A DNA stretch of 64,000 nucleotides from Burkholderiales bacterium. GTDB lineage: Bacteria; Pseudomonadota; Gammaproteobacteria; Burkholderiales; Burkholderiaceae_C. Positions 16,191 through 24,037 of this stretch are shown here, piece by piece. Both the position numbers and the translations under genes were made by a program. Every line of letters begins with the position of its first letter. Positions within the stretch are counted from its first letter, which is position 1. The stretch spans positions 248,001 to 312,000 of the forward strand of contig JADJCH010000062.1 in assembly GCA_016703325.1 (NCBI GenBank), given 5' to 3'. A model generated the notes under the pieces. That model did not search any database. It had not been told where the DNA came from and saw nothing but the letters and a program-made list of their open reading frames with translations.

Positions 16191-17591
16191 TCAGACCGCC
16201 TTGTCGAGACGGGAATGAAAAAACCCGTCACCACTCCATCCGGCAGCCCCCTCGAATGACGGTGGATTCTCCGCGAACCCCAGCAGATGCCCTGGGCAAG
16301 GGCGTCGAATCCCTGTGGTGGTGCGTTGCAGGAACGCATCAACCTGCGCTTGTCCTTCGGCCCGGAACAGGGAACATGTGGTGAAGACGAGACGACCACC
16401 CGGTTTCAACAGGGGCCAGAGGGCGTCCAGCAGGCGGGCCTGGATGCGGGCCAGTTCGTCGATGTCCGCCCGACGGCGCAGGCGCCGCACGTCCGGATGC
16501 CTTCGCACGATGCCGGAGGCGCTGCAGGGAGCGTCCAGCAGGATGGCGTCAAAGGGGCGGCCATCCCACCAGGTCGCCACCTCGGCCGCATCGGCGCAGC
16601 GGCAATCGGCCTGCAGTCCCAGGCGGTCCAGCGTCTGCCCGACACGCGCCAGTCGCTGCCTGTCCACGTCCAGCGCCAGCAGGTTCAGATCGGCCAGCTC
16701 CAGCAGCTGCGCCGTCTTGCCGCCCGGGGCGGCGCAGGCGTCCAGCACCCGGGCACCGGCGGGCAGGTCGGTGGCGGTCTGGCGCAGCAGTTCATCGGGG
16801 TCCTCCTGCGGCCGGCCCAGCAGCAGCGGCGCACACAGCTGGGCCGAGAGGTCCTGCACCGACACCCGGCCGCTGAAGAAGCCCGGCAGGCGCTGCACCG
16901 GCACCGCCTCGGCCAGACAGACCGCCCAGCGACCGCGCGCCACCGCGCCGGGCAGCCCGGCGGCGCGCAGCTCCTCCACGTAAGTCGGTGCGTCGGTCTG
17001 GCGCAGGTTGACACGCAGCCACATCGGCGCGGCGCACTGGTTGGCCCGCAGCAGGGCCTCGGCCTGGTCGGGCCAGTCGCTGCGCAGCTGCTGCACCCAC
17101 CAGCGCGGGTGCTGCCAGCGCACCGCGGGGTCGCCTTCCTCCAACTGGGGGACCAGCAGCTCCCGCTCCCGCAGGAAGCGGCGCAGCAGTGCGTTGACAA
17201 AACCTGCGCTGCCGGCGTAGCGGCGTCGCACCGCGGCGACGGCCTGGTCCACCAGGGTGTGGGGTTCGTAGCGGGCCTGGGCCCCCGGCCAGAGCAACGC
17301 CAGGGCGCACACCAGCAAGGCTTCCACCGGCGGCGGCGGGCGGCGGGTGGCCATGTGGCGGGAAGCGGCCAGCGCCCCTTCCAGCCGCCGCATCACGTCG
17401 AAGGCCAGAGCCTGAGCCCCCGGGCGGGCGGGCTCGGGGCAGTCCGCCAGGGCATCGCTGAGCGATCGACCGGCCAGCACCGCCTCCACGGCCTGGGCGC
17501 AGTGCCCCAGCAGTTGGGCCAGGGGCAGGGAACGCACCGGGCTGGCGGAGGGGGAACGGGCGGGCGGCGGTGGGGCAGGAGAACGGGTCAC
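16191..17591 (-). CDS. rsmB: 16S rRNA (cytosine-967-C5)-methyltransferase
   Basis: A 466-residue RsmB, which methylates C967 of 16S rRNA with SAM. The N-terminal NusB-like helical domain spans about residues 20-165. The methyltransferase domain has motif I DACAAPGGKTAQLLELA, motif IV LLDAPCSASGIVRRHPDV and the catalytic motif TTCSLF. The GTG at 17591 is chosen because its TGA overlap with the upstream stop (GTGA) and the N-domain start agree; the frame remains open to 18068 but upstream sequence is out-of-frame shadow. Length is typical. Confidence 0.93.
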   Translation of the reverse strand: MTRSPAPPPPARSPSASPVRSLPLAQLLGHCAQAVEAVLAGRSLSDALADCPEPARPGAQALAFDVMRRLEGALAASRHMATRRPPPPVEALLVCALALLWPGAQARYEPHTLVDQAVAAVRRRYAGSAGFVNALLRRFLRERELLVPQLEEGDPAVRWQHPRWWVQQLRSDWPDQAEALLRANQCAAPMWLRVNLRQTDAPTYVEELRAAGLPGAVARGRWAVCLAEAVPVQRLPGFFSGRVSVQDLSAQLCAPLLLGRPQEDPDELLRQTATDLPAGARVLDACAAPGGKTAQLLELADLNLLALDVDRQRLARVGQTLDRLGLQADCRCADAAEVATWWDGRPFDAILLDAPCSASGIVRRHPDVRRLRRRADIDELARIQARLLDALWPLLKPGGRLVFTTCSLFRAEGQAQVDAFLQRTTTGIRRPCPGHLLGFAENPPSFEGAAGWSGDGFFHSRLDKAV

Positions 17592-18597
17592 ACCCGCCAG
17601 TCTACGGGTGCCGCGGGCTGCGCCTTCGCGCTGCGCTGCAGAGGCGGCTCCACGAACAGCCTGGCCAACGCGGGCGGCAGCGGGGTGTCCAGCAGGTGGC
17701 AGACCATGCGCAGCGCCTCCGCTGCGGCCAGACGCTCCTGCGCGTCCTGCTGGGCGGCCCACACCGGCAGGGCGGCCTCCACCCAGATGCGCGCCAGCAG
17801 CGGGCGCCGCATCCAGGCCAGTTCTTCCAGGGTGTGCAGGGCGCGGCCCAGTTCGTCCGCATCCGGTGGGCGACAGGACGGTGGGTTGGGTGCACTGCCC
17901 CAGAGTTGCCCCACCACCTGCCGGTACCAGGCCGCGCCGGCCGCCCCGACCTTGGCACCGAGGTCGGCCTGCGGCACCAGGCGCGCCGGTAGGCGGTGAC
18001 ACTGGCCAGGGCCTGACGCATGGCCAAAGGCAGGCCGGTGAGCTGGTTGGTGTCTCGCGCGCCGCCACGGTGCGGCGGCGGCAGGCCCAGCAGTCGGCGG
18101 CGCACCAGCAGCCAGGCCAGGCGGTCGATGGGGCGGATTCGGCCGTCCGCCGTCATGACCCGCCGCATCGATCGCAGCAGCGCATCGCGGCTGGCCAGCG
18201 GGTCTTCGGCTGCCAGCCCCAGCAGGCGCTCCAGCAGCGGCAGCCGAATGGCAGCCGGCAGGTGCTCCACCTGCTCCAGCAAGGCCTCGGCCGTGGGCAG
18301 GTCCTGCAGCTCCTCCACCCAGGCCTGACGTTCCCGGGCACTGCCCGGTGTCATCAGCAGGGCCAGCAGCACGGCAGCACGTTCACGCTGCCCGGGCAGG
18401 GACTGCAGCCGCTCGCAGACCGCCGACGTCGCATCGTCCAGTCGGAGCGGAAGAGGCAGCAGGTGCCCCCATCCACTGGGCACCGGCGACGGCCCACCGC
18501 CCGCCGCCGCCTGCTCCGCGGGCGCAGCCGGAGGCGCCTCGCTGGGGGGCGCAGGATCGGATGCGGTGTGGGGGGGGAGGTGGGGCGGCGCGGTCAC
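17588..18597 (-). pseudogene. Frameshifted remnant resembling the C-terminal part of an M48 peptidase-associated protein
   Basis: Two consecutive minus-strand frames together read as one ~335-residue protein. The first (18597 to about 17990) contains QRERAAVLLALLMTPGSARE, LPAAIRLPLLERLLGLA and MTADGRIRPIDRLAWLL, ending LASVTAY. The second (about 17990-17588) continues ARLVPQADLGAKVGAAGAAW and ends on a TGA overlapping the rsmB start. A one-base loss near 17985-17993 explains the switch. The sequence resembles the C-terminal helical region found behind the M48 peptidase domain in Burkholderiales. The neighbouring lemA, a usual M48 partner, supports this. No HEXXH peptidase domain is present. 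Confidence 0.55.
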
Positions 18598-18734
18598 GGC
18601 AGCGGGCAGACGGGACGAACCAGGCGTTCTGGCGCCGGGCCAACCGCTGGTTATGGTGGTGCGTAGGCGGCCGGCTGTCCAGAGGCAAAGTGTTTCGTCT
18701 GCAGCCAGGCGCTGCCGAGGATCAGGCCCAAGGT

Positions 18735-19307
18735 TCAGCCCGGCACCGCAGACAACGGCAGGTCCGGCACCGGATGGAAGCGGAACAGGGCAGCCGCCAG
18801 GGTGGTCGGGAAGACCCCCAGCGCGTCGTTGTAGTCCATCGCGGCACGGTGGTAAACCTCTCGCGAGACCACGATCTGGGTGTGCAACTGGTCGCGCTGG
18901 CGCAGCAGCTCGGTCACCACCGGCTGCGGCCCTTCACCGGAGGTGAGGTCCTGCAGGGCGTGGATCAGGTCTTCCAAGCGCTGGCCCAGCGCCATCTCGG
19001 CCTCTCCCAGGGCCAGCAGGGCAGCCCCCTTCAACGGGCTGGACTGGGCCTCGTCGCAGGCCTTGCCGGCCGCCGCAGCGGCCTGCTCCAGCGCCTCGAA
19101 CAGGGGGCTGCCTTCGCCCAGAAGAGCGCGGGAAGCCTGCGCCAGTGCCTGCGCCACCGCATGCCGCTGGCGCAGCTGGCTGACCAGGGGACGGAACCCG
19201 GTGCGCGCCGCCTGGCGCAGCCGCACCAGGCGGTTGTAGGCCCCCAGCAACCAGAAGGCCAGCACCAGACCCAGCCCCAGCAACCACAACCGCATCGTCT
19301 GGTTCAT
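18735..19307 (-). CDS. lemA: LemA family protein
   Basis: A 190-residue LemA-type protein. One N-terminal transmembrane segment (LWLLGLGLVLAFWLLGAYN) is followed by a long helical domain with NRLVRLRQAARTGF and the C-terminal signature YNDALGVFPTTLAAALF that marks the family. The ATG at 19307 overlaps the queC stop (ATGA), which fixes the start. LemA proteins are membrane-anchored and often encoded beside an M48 metallopeptidase; here only a peptidase-less, frameshifted remnant follows. Function is not established. Confidence 0.87.
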   Translation of the reverse strand: MNQTMRLWLLGLGLVLAFWLLGAYNRLVRLRQAARTGFRPLVSQLRQRHAVAQALAQASRALLGEGSPLFEALEQAAAAAGKACDEAQSSPLKGAALLALGEAEMALGQRLEDLIHALQDLTSGEGPQPVVTELLRQRDQLHTQIVVSREVYHRAAMDYNDALGVFPTTLAAALFRFHPVPDLPLSAVPG

Positions 19308-20116
19308 CGCGATGCACCCACTGCGGCCCGCGCCACCCATTGCTCGTGCCCCTGCCGCCGCAGGGCGCAGGCCGGACACTCGCCGCAGCCATGGCCCCAG
19401 GGGTGCCGGGCACCTCGTTCACCCAGGTAGCAGGTGTGGGTGTGCTCGACCATCAGCTCGACCAGCGCCTGGCCGCCCAGTTGCTCGGCCAGCGACCAGG
19501 TCTGCGCCTTGGTGAGGAACATCAGCGGCGTCTCCACCGTCATCGGTGCCTCCAGCCCGAGCGACAGCGCCACCTGCAGCGCCTTGAGGGTGTTGTCGCG
19601 GCAGTCCGGGTAGCCGGAGTAGTCGGTCTCGCACATGCCCCCCACCAGCACCGAGGCGCTGCGGCGGTAGGCCAACGTGGCCGCAAACGTCAGGAACAGC
19701 AGGTTGCGGCCGGGCACGAAGGTGTTGGGCAGCCCGTTGGCCTGCAGCTCGATGGCCCGCTCGTCGGTCAGTGCGCAGTCGCTGATCTGGCCAAGCAGCG
19801 CCAGATCCAGCAGGTGGTCGGCGCCCAGCTTTGTGCCCCAATGTGGGAACTGGCGGACCAGCTCGTCGCGCACGGTGAGCCGGCACTCCAGCTCGATCCG
19901 GTGGCGCTGGCCATAGTCGAACCCCAGCGTCTCGACATGCGCAAAGCGCTCCAGCGCCCAGGCCAGGCAGGTGGTGGAGTCCTGCCCGCCGGAGAGCAGC
20001 ACGATGGCCGTCCTGTCGGCCCCTCGCCCGGCGGATACGCCGTGCGATCCCCCGAGGGGATCCGGGCCGGCTTGGGAGCGGCCCGGCGCTCGGCCCGGTT
20101 GCGGATCGGCCACCAT
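19304..20116 (-). CDS. queC: 7-cyano-7-deazaguanine synthase
   Basis: QueC converts 7-carboxy-7-deazaguanine to preQ0 with ATP and ammonia, for queuosine synthesis. The PP-loop IVLLSGGQDSTTCL lies near residues 35-48, and four zinc-binding cysteines cluster near the C-terminus (HTCYLGE, GHGCGECPAC). No ATG, GTG or TTG occurs in frame close to the usual start. The nearest is ATG 20116 (then GTG 20113), giving 270 residues with a ~33-residue Pro/Gly-rich N-terminal extension. It follows proA by 8 bp and overlaps lemA by 4 nt. Other queuosine genes are not in the window. Confidence 0.93.
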   Translation of the reverse strand: MVADPQPGRAPGRSQAGPDPLGGSHGVSAGRGADRTAIVLLSGGQDSTTCLAWALERFAHVETLGFDYGQRHRIELECRLTVRDELVRQFPHWGTKLGADHLLDLALLGQISDCALTDERAIELQANGLPNTFVPGRNLLFLTFAATLAYRRSASVLVGGMCETDYSGYPDCRDNTLKALQVALSLGLEAPMTVETPLMFLTKAQTWSLAEQLGGQALVELMVEHTHTCYLGERGARHPWGHGCGECPACALRRQGHEQWVARAAVGASR

Positions 20117-20124
20117 CGCCGGTC

Positions 20125-21405
20125 TCAACTGCGGCACTCGCCCTGGCCCAGCACCACCCACTTCATCGAGGTCAGCCCCTCCAGCCCCACCGGCCCGCGG
20201 GCGTGGAACTTGTCGGTGCTGATGCCGATCTCGGCTCCCAGGCCGTACTCGAAGCCGTCGGCAAAGCGCGTGCTGGCGTTGACCATCACGCTGGCCGAAT
20301 CGACCTCGCGCAGGAAGCGCATCGCGTTCGGGTGGTTCGTCGTCAGGATCGCGTCGGTGTGGTGCGATCCGTTGCGGTTGATGTGGGCGATGGCCTCGTC
20401 CAGGTCGGCCACCACCTTGACGCTGATGATCGGCGCCAGGTATTCCTCCGCCCAGTCGGCCTCGCTGGCGTCGACCACCTGCGCACCCGGCACGTCGGCC
20501 AGGATGGCGCGACTGGCCGCATCGCAGCGCATCTCCACGCCCTTGGCGGCGAAGATCGCCCCGATCTTCGGCAGGAACGCCGCTGCGCTCTGTTGATGCA
20601 CCAGCAGCGACTCGGTGGCGTTGCAGGGGCTGTACTTCTGCGTCTTGGCGTTGTCGGTGACCACCAGCGCCTGCGCGAGGTCCACCTCGGCGTCGACGTA
20701 GGTGTGACAGTTGCCGTCCAGGTGCTTGATCACCGGCACCTTGGCTTCGGCGCTGATGCGCTCGATCAGGCCCTTGCCGCCGCGCGGAATGATGACGTCC
20801 ACAAACTCGGGCATCGCGATCAGCCGGCCCACCGCAGCGCGGTCGGTGATCTCGACCAGCTGCACCGCCGTCTTCGGCAGCCCCGCCGCCACCAGCGCCT
20901 GCTGCACCAGCTGCCACAGCGCCAGGTTGGAGTGGATGGCCTCCGAGCCGCCGCGCAGGATGCAGGCGTTGCCGCTCTTGATGGCCAGCGAGGCGGCCTC
21001 GATGGTCACGTTCGGCCGGCTCTCGTAGATCATGCCGAACACGCCCAGCGGCACGCGCATCTGCCCCACGCTGATGCCGGTGGGGCGGCGCTTCACGCCG
21101 GTGATCTCGCCGATCGGGTCGGGCATGGCGGCCAGCTGCTCGCAGCCCTCGGCTACCGTCTCAAGGACCTTCGGGGTCAGGCGCAGGCGGTCCACCATCG
21201 GCGCAGCCAGGCCAGCAGCTTCGGCCGCGGCGATGTCCCGGGCATTGGCCTCACCCAGCGGCTCGACCGAAGCGCGCAGCAGGCGGGCCAGTTCGGTGAG
21301 GGTGGCGTTCTTCGCGCGGGTGCCGGCGCGCGCCATCTCGGTGGACGCGGCGCGGGCGGCCGCGCCGACCTGGGCCATGTAGGCGGGGATGTCCTGGGCG
21401 TTCAT
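20125..21405 (-). CDS. proA: Gamma-glutamyl phosphate reductase
   Basis: A 426-residue ProA, which reduces gamma-glutamyl phosphate to glutamate semialdehyde with NADPH in proline synthesis. It is an aldehyde-dehydrogenase-fold enzyme: YESRPNVTIEAASLAIKSGN (cofactor region), FVDVIIPRGGKGLIERI, and the catalytic Cys in KYSPCNATESLLVH. The C-terminus has STRFADGFEYGLGAEIGIST. The ATG at 21405 starts the conserved region; the frame is open to 21495. It is divergent from a toxin-antitoxin pair and leads a run with queC and lemA. Confidence 0.96.
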   Translation of the reverse strand: MNAQDIPAYMAQVGAAARAASTEMARAGTRAKNATLTELARLLRASVEPLGEANARDIAAAEAAGLAAPMVDRLRLTPKVLETVAEGCEQLAAMPDPIGEITGVKRRPTGISVGQMRVPLGVFGMIYESRPNVTIEAASLAIKSGNACILRGGSEAIHSNLALWQLVQQALVAAGLPKTAVQLVEITDRAAVGRLIAMPEFVDVIIPRGGKGLIERISAEAKVPVIKHLDGNCHTYVDAEVDLAQALVVTDNAKTQKYSPCNATESLLVHQQSAAAFLPKIGAIFAAKGVEMRCDAASRAILADVPGAQVVDASEADWAEEYLAPIISVKVVADLDEAIAHINRNGSHHTDAILTTNHPNAMRFLREVDSASVMVNASTRFADGFEYGLGAEIGISTDKFHARGPVGLEGLTSMKWVVLGQGECRS

Positions 21406-21478
21406 TCCTGGGATTGTGGCAGAGGGCCGGAAGAGCCCCGTGGGGCTCGCGGCACAGCCCGTGACGCGATGCGACCCG

Positions 21479-21501
21479 TGATGCGCTAGCATCACGCATC
21501 A
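21479..21501. promoter_or_regulatory. Candidate operator of the RHH/PIN toxin-antitoxin pair
   Basis: TGATGCG (21479-21485) and CGCATCA (21495-21501) form a perfect 7-bp inverted repeat. A nested GATGC/GCATC pair lies inside it (21480-21493). It ends 15 bp before the antitoxin ATG, where RHH antitoxins commonly bind their own promoter. A related half-site, CGATGCG, precedes it near 21467. Confidence 0.5.
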
Positions 21502-21516
21502 ACCGGGAACACGCCG

Positions 21517-21777
21517 ATGCGGACCACCCTCGATATCGCCGACGATGTGCTGTACGCCGTCCGCGAACTGTCACGCCGGGAAAAGAAGTCGCTGGGCCAG
21601 GTGATGTCCGAACTGGCCCGGCAGGCTTTTGCCCAGCAGGCAGCGCCGGGGAACGTTGCCCGCGCAGACCCGTTGACCGGGCCCGCAGCGCTGCTGGGCA
21701 TCCGGCCGCTCCCCTCACGCGGGGGTGTCGTCAGCCCGGAACAGATCGACCGACTGCTGGACGACGAAGCGCCCTGA
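21517..21777 (+). CDS. Ribbon-helix-helix antitoxin (VapB-like)
   Basis: An 86-residue protein. The N-terminal ribbon-helix-helix is MRTTLDIADDVLYAVRELSR followed by REKKSLGQVMSELARQA, as in CopG/Arc-type antitoxins. The C-terminal half (about residues 45-86) is likely the extended toxin-binding tail. It lies 13 bp upstream of a PIN-domain toxin gene on the same strand. An inverted repeat precedes it, suggesting autoregulation. Confidence 0.83.
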   Translation: MRTTLDIADDVLYAVRELSRREKKSLGQVMSELARQAFAQQAAPGNVARADPLTGPAALLGIRPLPSRGGVVSPEQIDRLLDDEAP

Positions 21778-21790
21778 AGGCCGTACCGCG

Positions 21791-22219
21791 ATGCGCGCCC
21801 TGCTCGACGTGAACGTGCTGATTGCCGTGCACGATCCCGACCATCTTCACCATGCACGCGCACTGGATTGGCTGGCCGCCGAGATTCAGCACGGTTGGGC
21901 CAGTTGCCCCCTGACCCAGAATGGCTGCCTGCGCATCCTGAGCCAGCCGGGGTATGTCAACCCGCTGCCGCTCGCCCAGGTGGTGGCCACACTGCAGCAG
22001 TCGACCGCCACGGCGCACCACCGGTTCTGGCCGGACGATCTGAGTGTGCTGGAGGCTGCTGCCTTCGACCTCTCCAAGGTGCATGGCCACCGCCAGTTGA
22101 CCGACCTGTACCTGCTGGGTCTGGCGGTCCGGCACGGGGGCCGGCTCGTCACATTTGACCAGCGCATCCCTCTGGGAGCGGTGCGCGGCGCGGCGCCAGG
22201 CCACCTGGTGGTGTTGTAG
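21791..22219 (+). CDS. PIN-domain ribonuclease toxin (VapC family)
   Basis: A 142-residue PIN protein. The acidic catalytic residues are visible: Asp6 in ALLDVNVLIAVHD, Glu near 90 in DLSVLEAAAFD, Asp in QLTDLYLLGLAV and Asp in LVTFDQRIPLG. The family cleaves RNA, typically tRNA or rRNA. The ATG at 21791 is used because the frame before it overlaps the antitoxin end. The pair lies between proA and galE, likely a small acquired insertion. The target cannot be told from sequence. Confidence 0.86.
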   Translation: MRALLDVNVLIAVHDPDHLHHARALDWLAAEIQHGWASCPLTQNGCLRILSQPGYVNPLPLAQVVATLQQSTATAHHRFWPDDLSVLEAAAFDLSKVHGHRQLTDLYLLGLAVRHGGRLVTFDQRIPLGAVRGAAPGHLVVL

Positions 22220-22251
22220 CCGCCGCAGGGGTCTCAGGTTGATCGGGCGTA

Positions 22252-23271
22252 TCACGCGCCTTCGAAACCCTGCGGGTTGCGGCTCTGCCAGCGCCAGCTG
22301 TCAGCGCACATCTCGGGCAGGCCGCGGCGGGCCTTCCAGCCCAGCAGCCGTTCGGCCGCCGCCGGGTCGGCATAACAGGCCGCCACGTCGCCCGGGCGGC
22401 GATCGACGATCTGGTGTGCGATCGAGCGCCCGCTGGCGGCCTCGAAAGCACGGATCACTTCCAGCACGCTGTAGCCCTGCCCGGTGCCCAGGTTGACGGT
22501 GAGCGAGCGCTCACGCTCCAGCAGGTACTTGACTGCGGCGACATGGCCTTCGGCCAGGTCCATCACATGGATGTAGTCGCGCACGCCGGTGCCGTCGGGC
22601 GTGTCGTAGTCGCCGCCATAGACCGACAGCTGCGCACGTTTGCCCACCGCCACCTGGGTGACGTAGGGCATCAGGTTGTTGGGAATGCCGCGCGGGTCCT
22701 CCCCGATCGTGCCGCCGGGGTGCGCACCGACCGGGTTGAAGTAGCGCAGGTAGGCGATCTTCCAGCTCGGGTCGCAGCGCTCCAGCTCGTTGAGCAGCTG
22801 TTCGCCGTGCAGCTTGGTCAGGCCATAGGGGTTGGTGGCCGACAGCGGCGAGTCCTCGGTGATCGGCAGCCGCTCGGGGGAGCCGTAGACGGTGGCCGAG
22901 GAGCTGAACACCAGGGCGCGCACGCCCGCGTCGCTCATTGCCTGGCCGACGCTGACCAGCCCGCCCAGGTTGTTGCGGAAGTATTCCAGCGGTTTCTGGG
23001 TCGACTCCCCCACCGCCTTGTGGGCGGCGAAGTGAATCACCGCGCGGGCACCGTGTTTGTCCAGCACCTCGCGCACCCGGGCGGTGTCGTTGACGTCGCC
23101 GGGCTCGAACACCGGCGCCTCGCCGATCAGCGCGGCCAGCCGCTCCAGCACCTTCGGCGAGCTGTTGGCAAAGTTGTCAAAGCCGATCACCCGGTAGCCG
23201 GCGCTGCGCAGCGCCACCCAGGTGTGCGAGCCGATGTAGCCGGTGGCGCCGGTGAGCAGGATGGGGGTCAT
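22252..23271 (-). CDS. galE: UDP-glucose 4-epimerase
   Basis: A 339-residue short-chain dehydrogenase-type epimerase interconverting UDP-glucose and UDP-galactose. NAD-binding motif TGATGYIGSH (residues 7-16), VFSSSATVYG with the catalytic Ser/Thr, YGLTK with catalytic Tyr and Lys, and YLRYFNPVGAHPGG are all present. Length is normal. ATG 23271 begins the Rossmann strand, although the frame is open to 23571. It converges with the toxin gene, 32 bp between stops. It feeds cell-surface polysaccharide synthesis. Confidence 0.95.
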   Translation of the reverse strand: MTPILLTGATGYIGSHTWVALRSAGYRVIGFDNFANSSPKVLERLAALIGEAPVFEPGDVNDTARVREVLDKHGARAVIHFAAHKAVGESTQKPLEYFRNNLGGLVSVGQAMSDAGVRALVFSSSATVYGSPERLPITEDSPLSATNPYGLTKLHGEQLLNELERCDPSWKIAYLRYFNPVGAHPGGTIGEDPRGIPNNLMPYVTQVAVGKRAQLSVYGGDYDTPDGTGVRDYIHVMDLAEGHVAAVKYLLERERSLTVNLGTGQGYSVLEVIRAFEAASGRSIAHQIVDRRPGDVAACYADPAAAERLLGWKARRGLPEMCADSWRWQSRNPQGFEGA

Positions 23272-23421
23272 CAACAGGTCCGTTCGGGCAGGGAGTCCAG
23301 CCGCAGCGACGCGCCGCGATCGACGTGCTGCAACGCAGCAGCAGCCGTGATTCTGGCAAATGCGGACCGTGCAGCGCCCCCGATCTCCGGGATGTTGTGC
23401 ACAGCCACCTACAATCCCGTG

Positions 23422-23979
23422 ATGTTCTTCCAGTCGCTGCTCGAACCGCTGGGCAGGGAGGCGCTGGCGCGCACCACCCTGCTGCTCAACCATGTGCTCG
23501 CTGCCGAGCCGGAGGCCACCCGCCGGCTGCAGGGCCAGATCGGGCGCAGCATCGCGCTGGAATGGCGGCAATGGCCGGGCTTTCTGCCCCCGCCGCCGCG
23601 GCCCGTGTGGACCATCACCCCCGCCGGCCTGCTCGATCTGACCGGTGACGGCCTGCCGCCGGCCGAACCGGCGCCTGCTGCAGACTCAACAACCGCCGGA
23701 GAAGCCACGCTGACGGTGTCGCTGGGCAGCCAGGAGCTGCTGCGCTGGCTGAGTCTGGGGGCTGGCGGACGCCCGCCGATGGACATCCGGGGCGACGCCG
23801 CGCTGGCCGCCGAGGTGAGCTGGCTGGCCGACCACCTGCGCTGGGACCTCGAGGACGACCTGGCCCGCCTGATCGGCGACGCACCAGCGCACCAGCTGGC
23901 CCGGCTGGGCCGCCTGTTCGCCGACACGCTGCGAGGCTTTGTGCAGCAGGTGAGCGCACGCTTCGGAGTCGGCCGCTGA
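23422..23979 (+). CDS. ubiJ: Ubiquinone biosynthesis accessory protein UbiJ (SCP2 domain)
   Basis: A 185-residue protein of the UbiJ family, whose SCP2-like domain is thought to bind lipid intermediates in the cytosolic ubiquinone-synthesis complex. The N-terminal half (LLNHVLAAEPEATRRLQGQI through VTLTVSLGSQELLRWL) carries the domain; the C-terminal helix has WLADHLRWDLEDDLARLIGD. ATG 23422 is the start, with TACAAT 7 bp upstream as a possible -10 box. ubiB follows 58 bp later, the partnership usual in Proteobacteria. Confidence 0.85.
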   Translation: MFFQSLLEPLGREALARTTLLLNHVLAAEPEATRRLQGQIGRSIALEWRQWPGFLPPPPRPVWTITPAGLLDLTGDGLPPAEPAPAADSTTAGEATLTVSLGSQELLRWLSLGAGGRPPMDIRGDAALAAEVSWLADHLRWDLEDDLARLIGDAPAHQLARLGRLFADTLRGFVQQVSARFGVGR

Positions 23980-24037
23980 GCCGCCCGCCGGCGTCTGCCG
24001 CAGGCCCTCACCCCTCCACCGTTTCCCCCTCGGCAGC

